Position numbers and translations under genes: made by a program
The notes under the pieces: model-generated
Database searches by the model: none
Told to the model about the DNA's origin: nothing
What the model saw: only the letters and a program-made list of their open reading frames with translations
Source: Alitta virens
Lineage: Eukaryota > Annelida > Polychaeta > Phyllodocida > Nereididae
Assembly (NCBI GenBank): GCA_932294295.1
Contig: OW028580.1
Span: forward strand, 11,127,374-11,191,373
Direction: 5' to 3'
DNA length: 64,000 nucleotides
Shown: positions 33,616 to 44,957 of the stretch, piece after piece
Numbering within the stretch: the first letter of the stretch is position 1
Layout: each line of letters begins with the position of its first letter

Positions 33616-36600
33616 GTCCACTTAGCACAGCCAATGAGAGGCAGAGGACGAAGCGTGCATTATGATAGCCACGTGGGGCACTCGTGCGTAGCGGGGTCAA
33701 GGCCGTTGCAGAGAGCCAGGATGCTGACAAGAAAACAAACGACAACAACGTGACACCGAAGTGAAATATTCTATAATAGCCTATTGGAACGACGTGGCAC
33801 AGTTAAATTATCAAGAGTACACAGCCATGTAGGAAGTGCACTTAGCAGTGAGATGACAGACTCATGGACAGCACCGCTTAAGTAGGGAAGTTAGTCTGGC
33901 AGAGCAGCGATGGCTTTGCTTGGTCCACTTAGCACAGCCAATGAGAGCCAGAGGTAGAAGCGTGCATTATGATAGCAACGTGGGGCACTCGTGGGGCAAG
34001 GCTGTTGCAGAGGGCCAGGATGCTGACAAGGAAACAAATGACAACAACGCGACACCGAAGTGAAATACTCTATAGTAGCTTCTGGGAACGACGTGGCAGT
34101 TAAATTATCAAGAGTACACAGCCATGTAGCAAGTGCACTTAGCAGTGAGATGCCATACTCTCAGACCGCACCGATTAAGTAGTAATTTTGTCTGGCTGTG
34201 CAGCGATAGCTTTGCTAGGCCCACTTAGCACAGCCAATGTGAGGCAGAGGACGAAGCGTGCATTATTTTAGCCATGTGGGGCTCTCGTGCATAGCCAGGT
34301 CAAGGCCATTGCAGAGGGCCAGGATGCTGACAAGAAAACAAAGGACAACAACGCGACACCAAAGTGAAATACTCTATAGTAGCCTTTTTGGAACGATGTG
34401 GCACAGTTAAATTATAAAGAGTACACAGCCATGTAGGAAGTGCACTTAGCAGTGAGATGCCAGACTCATGGACAGCGCCGCTTAAGTAGGGAAGTTAGTC
34501 TGGCTGAGCAGCGATAGCTTAGCTTGGTCCACTTAGCACAGCCAATGAGAGCCAGAGGTAGAAGCGTGCATTATGATAGCCACGTGGGGCACTCGTGGGG
34601 CAAGGCCTTTGCAGAGGGCCAGGATGCTGACAAGGAAACAAATGACAACAACGCGACACCGAAGTGAAATACTCTATAGTAGCTTCTGGGAACGACGTGG
34701 CAGTTAAATTATCAACAGTACACAGCCATGTAGCAAGTGCACTTAGCAGTGGGATGCCAGACTCTCAGACCGCACCGATTAAGTACTAAGTTCGTCTGGC
34801 TGTGCAGCGATAGCTTTGCTAGGTCCACTTAGCACAGCCAATGAGAGGCAGAGGACGAAGCATGCATTATGATAGCCAGGTGGGGCACTCGTGCGTAGCG
34901 GGGTCAAGGCCGTTGCAGAGAGCCAGGATGCTGACAAGAAAACAAACGACAACAACGTGACACCGAAGTGAAATACTCTATAATAGCCTTTTGGAACGAC
35001 GTGGCACAGTTAAATTATCAAGAGTACACAGCCATGTAGGAAGCGCACTTAGCAGTGAGATGCCAGACTCATAGACAGCGCCGCTTAATTAGGGAAGTTA
35101 GTCTGGCTGTGCAGCGATACCTTTGCTAGGTCCACTTAGCACAGCCAATGAGAGGCAGAGGACGAAGCATGCATTATGATAGCCACGTGGGGCACTCGTG
35201 CGAAGCGGGGTCAAGGCCGTTGCAGAGGGCCAGGATGCTGACAAGAAAACTAACGACAACAACGCAACAACGAAGAGAAATACTCTATAGTAGCCTTTTG
35301 GAACGACGTGGCACAGTTAAATTATCAAGAGTACACAGCCATGTAGGAAGTGCACTTAGCAGTGAGATGCCAGACTCATGGACAGCGCCGCTTAAGTAGG
35401 GAAGTTAGTCTGGCTGAGCAGCGATAGCTTAGCTTGGTCCACTTAGCACAGCCAATGAGAGCCAGAGGTAGAAGCGTGCATTATGATAGCCACGTGGGGC
35501 ACTCGTGGGGCAAGGCCTTTGCAGAGGGCCAGGATGCTGACAAGGAAACAAATGACATCAACGCGACACTGAAGTGAAATACTCTATAGTAGCTTCTGGG
35601 AACGACGTGGCAGTTAAATTATCAAGAGTACACAGCCATGTAGCAAGTGCACTTAGCAGTGAGATGCCAGACTCTCAGACCGCACCGATTAAGTAGTAAG
35701 TTCGTCTGGCTGTGCAGCGATAGCTTTGCTAGGTCCACTTAGCACAGCCAATGAGAGGCAGAGGACGAAGCATGCATTATGATAGCCAGGTGGGGCACTC
35801 GTGCGTAGCGGGGTCAAGGCCGTTGCAGAGAGCCAGGATGCTGACAAGAAAACAAACGACAACAACGTGACACCGAAGTGAAATACTCTATAATAGCCTT
35901 TTGGAACGACGTGGCACAGTTAAATTATCAAGAGTACACAGCCATGTAGGAAGCGCACTTAGCAGTGAGATGCCAGACTCATAGACAGCGCCGCTTAATT
36001 AGGGAAGTTAGTCTGGCTGTGCAGCGATACCTTTGCTAGGTCCACTTAGCACAGCCAATGAGAGGCAGAGGACGAAGCGTGCATTATGATAGCCACGTGG
36101 GGCACTCGTGCGTAGCGGGGTCAAGTTCGTTGTAGAGGGCCAGGATGCTGACAAGAAAACTAACGACAACAACGCGACACCGAAGTGAAATACTCTAAAG
36201 TAGGCTCAGGGAACGACGTTGCACAGTTAAATTATCAAGAGTACACAAAAATGTAGGAAGTACATTTAGCAGTGAGATGCCAGACTCACAGGCCGCGGCG
36301 ATGAAGTAGTAAGTTAGGTCCACTTAGCACAGCCAATGAGAGGCAGAGGACGAAGCATACAATATGATAGCCACGTGGGGCACTCGTGCGTAGTGGGGTC
36401 AAGGCCGTTGTAGAGGGCCAGGATGCTACCAAGAAAACTACTGACAACAACGCAACACCGAAGTCAAATACCTTATAATAGCCTTTTGGAACGATGTGGC
36501 ACAGTTAAATTATCAAGAGTACACAAAAATGTAGGAAGTACATTTAGCAGTGAGATGCCAGACTCACAGGCCGCGCCGATGAAGTAGTAAGTTAGGTCCA

Positions 36601-38369
36601 CTTAGCACAGCCAATGAGAGGCAGAGGACGAAGCGTGCATTATGATAGCCACGTGGGGCACTCGTGCGTAGCGGGGTCAAGGCCGTTGTAGAGGGCCAGG
36701 ATGCTGACAAGAAAACTAACGACAACAACGCGACACCGAAGTGAAATACTCTATAATAGCCTTTTGGAACGACGTGGCACAGTTAAATTATCAAGAGTAC
36801 ACAGCCATGTAGGAAGCGCACTTAGCAGTGAGATGCCAGACTCACAGACCGTGCCGATGAAGTAGTAAGATAGGTCCACTTAGCACAGCCACTGAGAGGC
36901 AGAGGACGAAGCATGCATTATGATAGCCACGTTGGGCACTCGTGCGAAGCGGGGTCAAGGCTGTTGCAGAGGGCCAGGATGCTGACAAGAAAACTAACGA
37001 CAACAAAGCAACACCGAAGTGAAATACTCTATAGTAGCCTTTTGGAACGACGTGGCACAGTTAAATTATCAAGAGTACACAGCCATGTAGGAAGTGCACT
37101 TAGCAGTGAGATGACAGACTCATGGACAGCACCGCTTAAGTAGGGAAGTTAGTCTGGCTTTGCAGCGATAGCTTTGCTAGGTCCACTTAGCACAGCCAAT
37201 GAGAGGCAGAGGACGAAGCGTGCATTATGACAGCCACGTGGGGCACTCGTGCGTAGCGGGGTCAAGGCCGTTGCAGAGGGCCAGAATTCTAACAAGAAAA
37301 CAAACGACAACAACGCAACACCGAAGTGAAATACTCTATAATAGGCTTTTGGAACGACGTGGCACAGTTAAATTATCAAGAGTACACAGCCATGTAGGAA
37401 GCGCACTTAGCAGTGAGATGCCAGACTCGCAGACCGTGCCGATGAAGTAGTAAGATAGGTCCACTTAGCACAGCCACTGAGAGGCAGAGGACGAAGCATG
37501 CATTATGATAGCCACGTTGGGCACTCGTGCGAAGCGGGGTCAAGGCTGTTGCAGAGGGCCAGGATGCTGACAAGAAAACTAACGACAACAAAGCAACACC
37601 GAAGTGAAATACTCTATAGTAGCCTTTTGGAACGATGTGGCACAGTTAAATTATCAAGAGTACACAGCCATGTAGGAAGTGCACTTAGCAGTGAGATGAC
37701 AGACTCATGGACAGCACCGCTTAAGTAGGGAAGTTAGTCTGGCTGAGCAGCGATGGCTTTGCTTGGTCCACTTAGCACAGCCAATGAGAGCCAGAGGTAG
37801 AAGCGTGCATTATGATAGCCACGTGGGGCACTCGTGGGGCAAGGCCGTTGCAGAGGGCCAGGATGCTGACAAGGAAACAAATGACAACAACGCGACACCG
37901 AAGTGAAATACCCTATAGTAGCTTCTGGGAACGACGTGGCAGTTAAATTATCAAGAGTACACAGCCATGTAGCAAGTGCACTTAGCAGTGAGATGCCATA
38001 CTCTCAGACCGCACCGATTAAGTAGTAATTTTGTCTGGCTGTGCAGCGATGGCTTTGCTAGGCCCACTTAGCACAGCCAATGAGAGGCAGAGGACGAAGC
38101 GTGCATTATTTTAGCCATGTGGGGCTCTCGTGCGTAGCCAGGTCAAGGCCATTGCAGAGGGCCAGGATGCTGACAAGAAAACAAAGGACAACAACGCGAC
38201 ACCAAAGTGAAATACTCTATAGTAGCCTTTTTGGAACGATGTGGCACAGTTAAATTATAAAGAGTACACAGCCATGTAGGAAGTGCACTTAGCAGTGAGA
38301 TGCCAGACTCATGGACAGCGCCGCTTAAGTAGGGAAGTTAGTCTGGCTGTGCAGCGATAGCTTTGCTTG
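33616..38369 (+). repeat. Mosaic junction zone between domains A and B
   Basis: Sixteen monomers: 307, 296, 308, 296, 307, 307, 296, 307, 278, 278, 278, 307, 278, 307, 296, 308. It contains a 3843-bp-offset duplication (33923/37766 and 34219/38062 share CCATACTCTCAG, AGTAATTTTGTC and AGGCCCAC) and a 910-bp tandem (34527-35436 and 35437-36039). Three domain-A-like monomers with AAAAATGTAGG or no insert sit at 36040-36873. The mixture suggests repeated exchange between the two subfamilies. Confidence 0.88.
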
Positions 38370-41300
38370 GTCCACTTAGCACAGCCAATGAGAGGAAGAG
38401 GATGAAGCGTGCATTATGATAGCCACGTGGGGCACTCGTGCGTAGCGGGGTCAAGGCCGTTGCAGAGAGCCAGGATGCTGACAAGAAAACAAACGACAAC
38501 AACGCGACACCGAAGTGAAATAGTCTATAGTAGCGTCAGGGAACGACGTGGCACAGTTAAATTATCAAGAGTACACAGCCATGAAGGAAGTGCACTTAGC
38601 AGTGAGATGTCAGACTCACAGACCGTGCCGATGAAGTATTAAGATAGGTCCACTTAGCACAGCCACTGAGAGGCAGAGGACGAAGCATGCATTATGATAG
38701 CCACGTTGGGCACTCGTGCGAAGCGGGGTCAAGGCCGTTGCAGAGGGCCAGGATGCTGACAAGAAAACTAACGACAAGAAAGCAACACTCAAGTGAAATA
38801 CTCTATAGTAGCCTTTTGGAACGACGTGGCACAGTTAAATTATCAAGAGTTCACAGCCATGTAGGAAGTGCACTTAGCAGTGAGATGCCAGACTCATGGA
38901 CAGCGCCGCTTAAGTAGGGAAGTTAGTCTGGCTGTGCAGCAATAGCTTTGCTTGGTCCACTTAGCACAGCCAATGAGAGGAAGAGGATGAAGCATGCATT
39001 ATGATAGCCACGTGGGGCACTCATGCGTAGCGGGGTCAAGGCCGTTGCAGAGAGCCAGGATGCTGACAAGAAAACAAACGACAACAACGTGACACCGAAG
39101 TGAAATACTCTATAGTAGCGTCAGGGAACGACGTGGCACAGTTAAATTATCGATGAAGTAGTAAGATAGGTCCACTTAGCACAGCCACTGAGAGGCAGAG
39201 GACGAAGCATGCATTATGATAGCCACGTTGGGCACTCGTGCGAAGCGGGGTCAAGGCGGTTGCAGAGGGCCAGGATGCTGACAAGAAAACTAACGACAAG
39301 AAAGCAACACTCAAGTGAAATACTCTATAGTAGCCTTTTGGAACGACGTGGCACAGTTAAATTATCAAGAGTACACAGCCATGTAGGAAGTGCACTTAGC
39401 AGTGAGATGCCAGACTCATGGACAGCGCCGCTTAAGTAGGGAAGTTAGTCTGGCTGTGCAGCGATAGCTTTGCTTGGTCCACTTAGCACAGCCAATGAGA
39501 GGAAGAGGATGAAGCATGCATTATGAGAGCCACTTGGGGCACTCGTGCGTAGCGGGGTCAAGGCCGTTGCAGAGAGCCAGGATGCTGACAAGAAAACAAA
39601 CGACAACAACGCGACACCGAAGTGAAATACTCTATAGTAGCGTCAGGGAACGACGTGGCACAGTTAAATTATCAAGAGTACACAGCCATGAAGGAAGTGC
39701 ACTTAGCAGTGAGATGCCAGACTCACAGACCGTGCCGATGAAGTATTAAGATAGGTCTACTTAGCACAGCCAATGAGAGGCAGAGGACGAAGCGTGCATT
39801 ATGATAGCGACGTGGGGCACTCGTGCGTAGCGGGGTCAAGGCCGTCGTAGAGGGCCAGGATGCTGACAAGAAAACTAACGACAACAACGCGACACCGAAG
39901 TGAAATACTCTATAGTAGCCTTTTGGAACGACGTGGCACAGTTAAATTATCAAGAGTACACAAAAATGTAGGAAGCGCACTTAGCAGTGAGATGCCAGAC
40001 TCATGGACAGCGCCGCTTAAGTAGTAAGTTAGTCTGGCTGTGCAGCGATAGCTTTGCTAGGTCCACTTAGCACAGCCAATGAGAGCCAGAGGTAGAAGCG
40101 TGCATTATGATAGCCACGTGGGGCACTCGTGGGGCAAGGCCGTTGCAGAGGGCCAGGATGCTGACAAGGAAACAAATGACAACAACGCGACACCGAAGTG
40201 AAATACTCTATAGTAGCTTCTGGGAACGACGTGGCAGTTAAATTATCAAGAGTACACAGCCATGCAGCAAGTGCACTTAGCAGTGAGATGCCAGACTCTC
40301 AGACTGCACCGATTAAGTAGTAAGTTAGTCTGGCTGTGCAGCGATAGCTTTGCTAGGTCCACTTAGCACAGCCAATGAGAGGCAGAGGACGAAGCGTGCA
40401 TTATTTTAGCCATGTGGGGCTCTCGTGCGTAGCCAGGTCAAGGCCATTGCAGAGGGCCAGGATGCTGTCAAGAAAACAAACGACAACAACGCGACACCGA
40501 AGTGAAATACTCTATAGTAGCCTTTGGAACGACGTGGCACAGTTAAATTATCAAGAGTACACAGCCATGTAGGAAGTGCACTTAGCAGTGAGATGCCAGA
40601 CTCACAGACCGTGCCGATGAAGTAGTAAGATAGGTCCACTTAGCACAGCCAATGAGAGGAAGAGGACGAAGCTTGCATTATGATAGCCACGTGGGGCACT
40701 CGTGCGTAGCGGGGTCAAGTCCGTTGCAGAGAGCCAGGATGCTGACAAGAAAACAAACGACAACAACGCGACACCGAAGTGAAATACTCTATAGTAGCGT
40801 CAGGGAACGACGTGGCACAGTTAAATTATCAAGAGTACACAGCCATGTAGGAAGTGCACTTAGCAGTGAGATGCCAGACTCACAGACCGTGCCGATGAAG
40901 TAGTAAGATAGGTCCACTTAGCACAGCCAATGAGAGGCAGAGGACGAAGCATGCATTATGATAGCCACGTTGGGCACTCGTGCGAAGCGGGGTCAAGGCC
41001 GTTGCAGAGGGCCAGGATGCTGACAAGAAAACTAACGACAACAACGCAACACCGAAGTGAAATACTCTATAGTAGCCTTTTGGAACGACGTGGCACAGTT
41101 AAATTATCAAGAGTACACAGCCATGTAGGAAGCACACTGAGCAGTGAGATGCCAGACTCATGGACAGCGCCGCTTAAGTAGGGAGGTTAGTCTGGCTTTG
41201 CAGCGATAGCTTTGCTAGGTCCACTTAGCACAGCCAATGAGAGGCAGAGGACGAAGCATGCATTATGATAGCCACGTTGGGCACTCGTGCGAAGCGGGGT

Positions 41301-41524
41301 CAAGGCCGTTGCAGAGGGTCAGGATGCTGACAAGAAAACTAACGACAACAACGCAACACCGAAGTGAAATACTCTATAGTAGCCTTTTGGAACGACGTGG
41401 CACAGTTAAATTATCAAGAGTACACAAAAATGTAGGAAGCGCACTTAGCAGTGAGATGCCAGACTCATGGACAGCGCCGCTTAAGTAGTAAGTTAGTCTG
41501 GCTGTGCAGCGATAGCTTTGCTAG
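38370..41524 (+). repeat. 3155-bp higher-order repeat, copy 1 (11 monomers)
   Basis: Monomer lengths 278, 307, 215, 307, 278, 306, 296, 277, 278, 307, 306. Markers: GCAACACTCAAGTG (38648 and 39170), a 215-bp deleted monomer, GGCCGTCGTAGAGG (39755), CTGTCAAGAAAAC (40357) and AGCACACTGAGC (40912). All recur at +3155. I found a single base difference by eye (AAGGCGG at 39253-39259 versus AAGGCCG in copy 2), outside the first half of the first monomer. Confidence 0.93.
38955..39169 (+). repeat. 215-bp V monomer with 63-bp internal deletion
   Basis: AAATTATC is joined directly to GATGAAGTAGTAAG, removing the ACACAGCCATGTAGG region and the AAGTGCACTT palindrome. The bases around the joint (ATC|GATGAAG) leave little microhomology. 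It has an exact partner in the second 3155-bp copy. Confidence 0.93.
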
Positions 41525-41802
41525 GTCCACTTAGCACAGCCAATGAGAGGCAGAGGACGAAGCGTGCATTATGATAGCCACGTGGGGCACTCGTGCATAG
41601 CGGGGTCAAGGCCGTTGCAGAGGGCCAGGATGCTGACAAGAAAACAAACGACAACAACGCGACACCGAAGTGAAATAGTCTATAGTAGCGTCAGGGAACG
41701 ACGTGGCACAGTTAAATTATCAAGAGTACACAGCCATGAAGGAAGTGCACTTAGCAGTGAGATGTCAGACTCACAGACCGTGCCGATGAAGTATTAAGAT
41801 AG
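41525..41802 (+). repeat. Unequal-crossover monomer joining the 3155-bp copies
   Basis: The front (GAGAGGCAGAGG, GTGCATAGCGGGG, CAGAGGGCC) equals 44680. The back (GAAATAGTCTATAG, CATGAAGGAAG, GATGTCAGAC) equals 38370. The switch is bracketed between about 41622 and 41674. This is what a single unequal exchange between monomers 3155 bp apart should leave. Confidence 0.9.
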
Positions 41803-42109
41803 GTCCACTTAGCACAGCCACTGAGAGGCAGAGGACGAAGCATGCATTATGATAGCCACGTTGGGCACTCGTGCGAAGCGGGGTCAAGGCCGTTGCAGAG
41901 GGCCAGGATGCTGACAAGAAAACTAACGACAAGAAAGCAACACTCAAGTGAAATACTCTATAGTAGCCTTTTGGAACGACGTGGCACAGTTAAATTATCA
42001 AGAGTTCACAGCCATGTAGGAAGTGCACTTAGCAGTGAGATGCCAGACTCATGGACAGCGCCGCTTAAGTAGGGAAGTTAGTCTGGCTGTGCAGCAATAG
42101 CTTTGCTTG

Positions 42110-42324
42110 GTCCACTTAGCACAGCCAATGAGAGGAAGAGGATGAAGCATGCATTATGATAGCCACGTGGGGCACTCATGCGTAGCGGGGTCAAGGCCGT
42201 TGCAGAGAGCCAGGATGCTGACAAGAAAACAAACGACAACAACGTGACACCGAAGTGAAATACTCTATAGTAGCGTCAGGGAACGACGTGGCACAGTTAA
42301 ATTATCGATGAAGTAGTAAGATAG
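42110..42324 (+). repeat. 215-bp V monomer with 63-bp deletion, copy 2
   Basis: Identical deletion 3155 bp downstream of the first, so it was inherited by block duplication. Confidence 0.93.
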
Positions 42325-44679
42325 GTCCACTTAGCACAGCCACTGAGAGGCAGAGGACGAAGCATGCATTATGATAGCCACGTTGGGCACTCGTGCGAAG
42401 CGGGGTCAAGGCCGTTGCAGAGGGCCAGGATGCTGACAAGAAAACTAACGACAAGAAAGCAACACTCAAGTGAAATACTCTATAGTAGCCTTTTGGAACG
42501 ACGTGGCACAGTTAAATTATCAAGAGTACACAGCCATGTAGGAAGTGCACTTAGCAGTGAGATGCCAGACTCATGGACAGCGCCGCTTAAGTAGGGAAGT
42601 TAGTCTGGCTGTGCAGCGATAGCTTTGCTTGGTCCACTTAGCACAGCCAATGAGAGGAAGAGGATGAAGCATGCATTATGAGAGCCACTTGGGGCACTCG
42701 TGCGTAGCGGGGTCAAGGCCGTTGCAGAGAGCCAGGATGCTGACAAGAAAACAAACGACAACAACGCGACACCGAAGTGAAATACTCTATAGTAGCGTCA
42801 GGGAACGACGTGGCACAGTTAAATTATCAAGAGTACACAGCCATGAAGGAAGTGCACTTAGCAGTGAGATGCCAGACTCACAGACCGTGCCGATGAAGTA
42901 TTAAGATAGGTCTACTTAGCACAGCCAATGAGAGGCAGAGGACGAAGCGTGCATTATGATAGCGACGTGGGGCACTCGTGCGTAGCGGGGTCAAGGCCGT
43001 CGTAGAGGGCCAGGATGCTGACAAGAAAACTAACGACAACAACGCGACACCGAAGTGAAATACTCTATAGTAGCCTTTTGGAACGACGTGGCACAGTTAA
43101 ATTATCAAGAGTACACAAAAATGTAGGAAGCGCACTTAGCAGTGAGATGCCAGACTCATGGACAGCGCCGCTTAAGTAGTAAGTTAGTCTGGCTGTGCAG
43201 CGATAGCTTTGCTAGGTCCACTTAGCACAGCCAATGAGAGCCAGAGGTAGAAGCGTGCATTATGATAGCCACGTGGGGCACTCGTGGGGCAAGGCCGTTG
43301 CAGAGGGCCAGGATGCTGACAAGGAAACAAATGACAACAACGCGACACCGAAGTGAAATACTCTATAGTAGCTTCTGGGAACGACGTGGCAGTTAAATTA
43401 TCAAGAGTACACAGCCATGCAGCAAGTGCACTTAGCAGTGAGATGCCAGACTCTCAGACTGCACCGATTAAGTAGTAAGTTAGTCTGGCTGTGCAGCGAT
43501 AGCTTTGCTAGGTCCACTTAGCACAGCCAATGAGAGGCAGAGGACGAAGCGTGCATTATTTTAGCCATGTGGGGCTCTCGTGCGTAGCCAGGTCAAGGCC
43601 ATTGCAGAGGGCCAGGATGCTGTCAAGAAAACAAACGACAACAACGCGACACCGAAGTGAAATACTCTATAGTAGCCTTTGGAACGACGTGGCACAGTTA
43701 AATTATCAAGAGTACACAGCCATGTAGGAAGTGCACTTAGCAGTGAGATGCCAGACTCACAGACCGTGCCGATGAAGTAGTAAGATAGGTCCACTTAGCA
43801 CAGCCAATGAGAGGAAGAGGACGAAGCTTGCATTATGATAGCCACGTGGGGCACTCGTGCGTAGCGGGGTCAAGTCCGTTGCAGAGAGCCAGGATGCTGA
43901 CAAGAAAACAAACGACAACAACGCGACACCGAAGTGAAATACTCTATAGTAGCGTCAGGGAACGACGTGGCACAGTTAAATTATCAAGAGTACACAGCCA
44001 TGTAGGAAGTGCACTTAGCAGTGAGATGCCAGACTCACAGACCGTGCCGATGAAGTAGTAAGATAGGTCCACTTAGCACAGCCAATGAGAGGCAGAGGAC
44101 GAAGCATGCATTATGATAGCCACGTTGGGCACTCGTGCGAAGCGGGGTCAAGGCCGTTGCAGAGGGCCAGGATGCTGACAAGAAAACTAACGACAACAAC
44201 GCAACACCGAAGTGAAATACTCTATAGTAGCCTTTTGGAACGACGTGGCACAGTTAAATTATCAAGAGTACACAGCCATGTAGGAAGCACACTGAGCAGT
44301 GAGATGCCAGACTCATGGACAGCGCCGCTTAAGTAGGGAGGTTAGTCTGGCTTTGCAGCGATAGCTTTGCTAGGTCCACTTAGCACAGCCAATGAGAGGC
44401 AGAGGACGAAGCATGCATTATGATAGCCACGTTGGGCACTCGTGCGAAGCGGGGTCAAGGCCGTTGCAGAGGGTCAGGATGCTGACAAGAAAACTAACGA
44501 CAACAACGCAACACCGAAGTGAAATACTCTATAGTAGCCTTTTGGAACGACGTGGCACAGTTAAATTATCAAGAGTACACAAAAATGTAGGAAGCGCACT
44601 TAGCAGTGAGATGCCAGACTCATGGACAGCGCCGCTTAAGTAGTAAGTTAGTCTGGCTGTGCAGCGATAGCTTTGCTAG

Positions 44680-44957
44680 GTCCACTTAGCACAGCCAATG
44701 AGAGGCAGAGGACGAAGCGTGCATTATGATAGCCACGTGGGGCACTCGTGCATAGCGGGGTCAAGGCCGTTGCAGAGGGCCAGGATGCTGACAAGAAAAC
44801 AAACGACAACAACGCGACCCCAAGGTGAAATACTCTATAGTAGGCTCAGGGAACAACGTTGCACAGTTAAATTATCAAGAGTACACAAAAATGTAGGAAG
44901 TGCATTTAGCACTGAGATGCCAGACTCACAGGCCGCGCCGATGAAGTAGTAAGTTAG
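44680..44957 (+). repeat. Boundary monomer between the 3155- and 2938-bp arrays
   Basis: The front matches 41525 (GTGCATAGCGGGG). The back (GGCTCAGGGAACAACG, AAAAATGTAGG, TTAGCACTGAG) matches the last monomer of the 2938-bp unit (47618, 50556). It has private CGCGACCCCAAGG. Confidence 0.88.

Larger units (their letters stand above)
41525..44679 (+). repeat. 3155-bp higher-order repeat, copy 2
   Basis: The same 11 monomers in the same order as copy 1 and nearly identical. Its first monomer has a front matching the monomer at 44680 and a back matching 38370. The duplication boundary is thus inside that monomer and not at an anchor. Confidence 0.93.
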
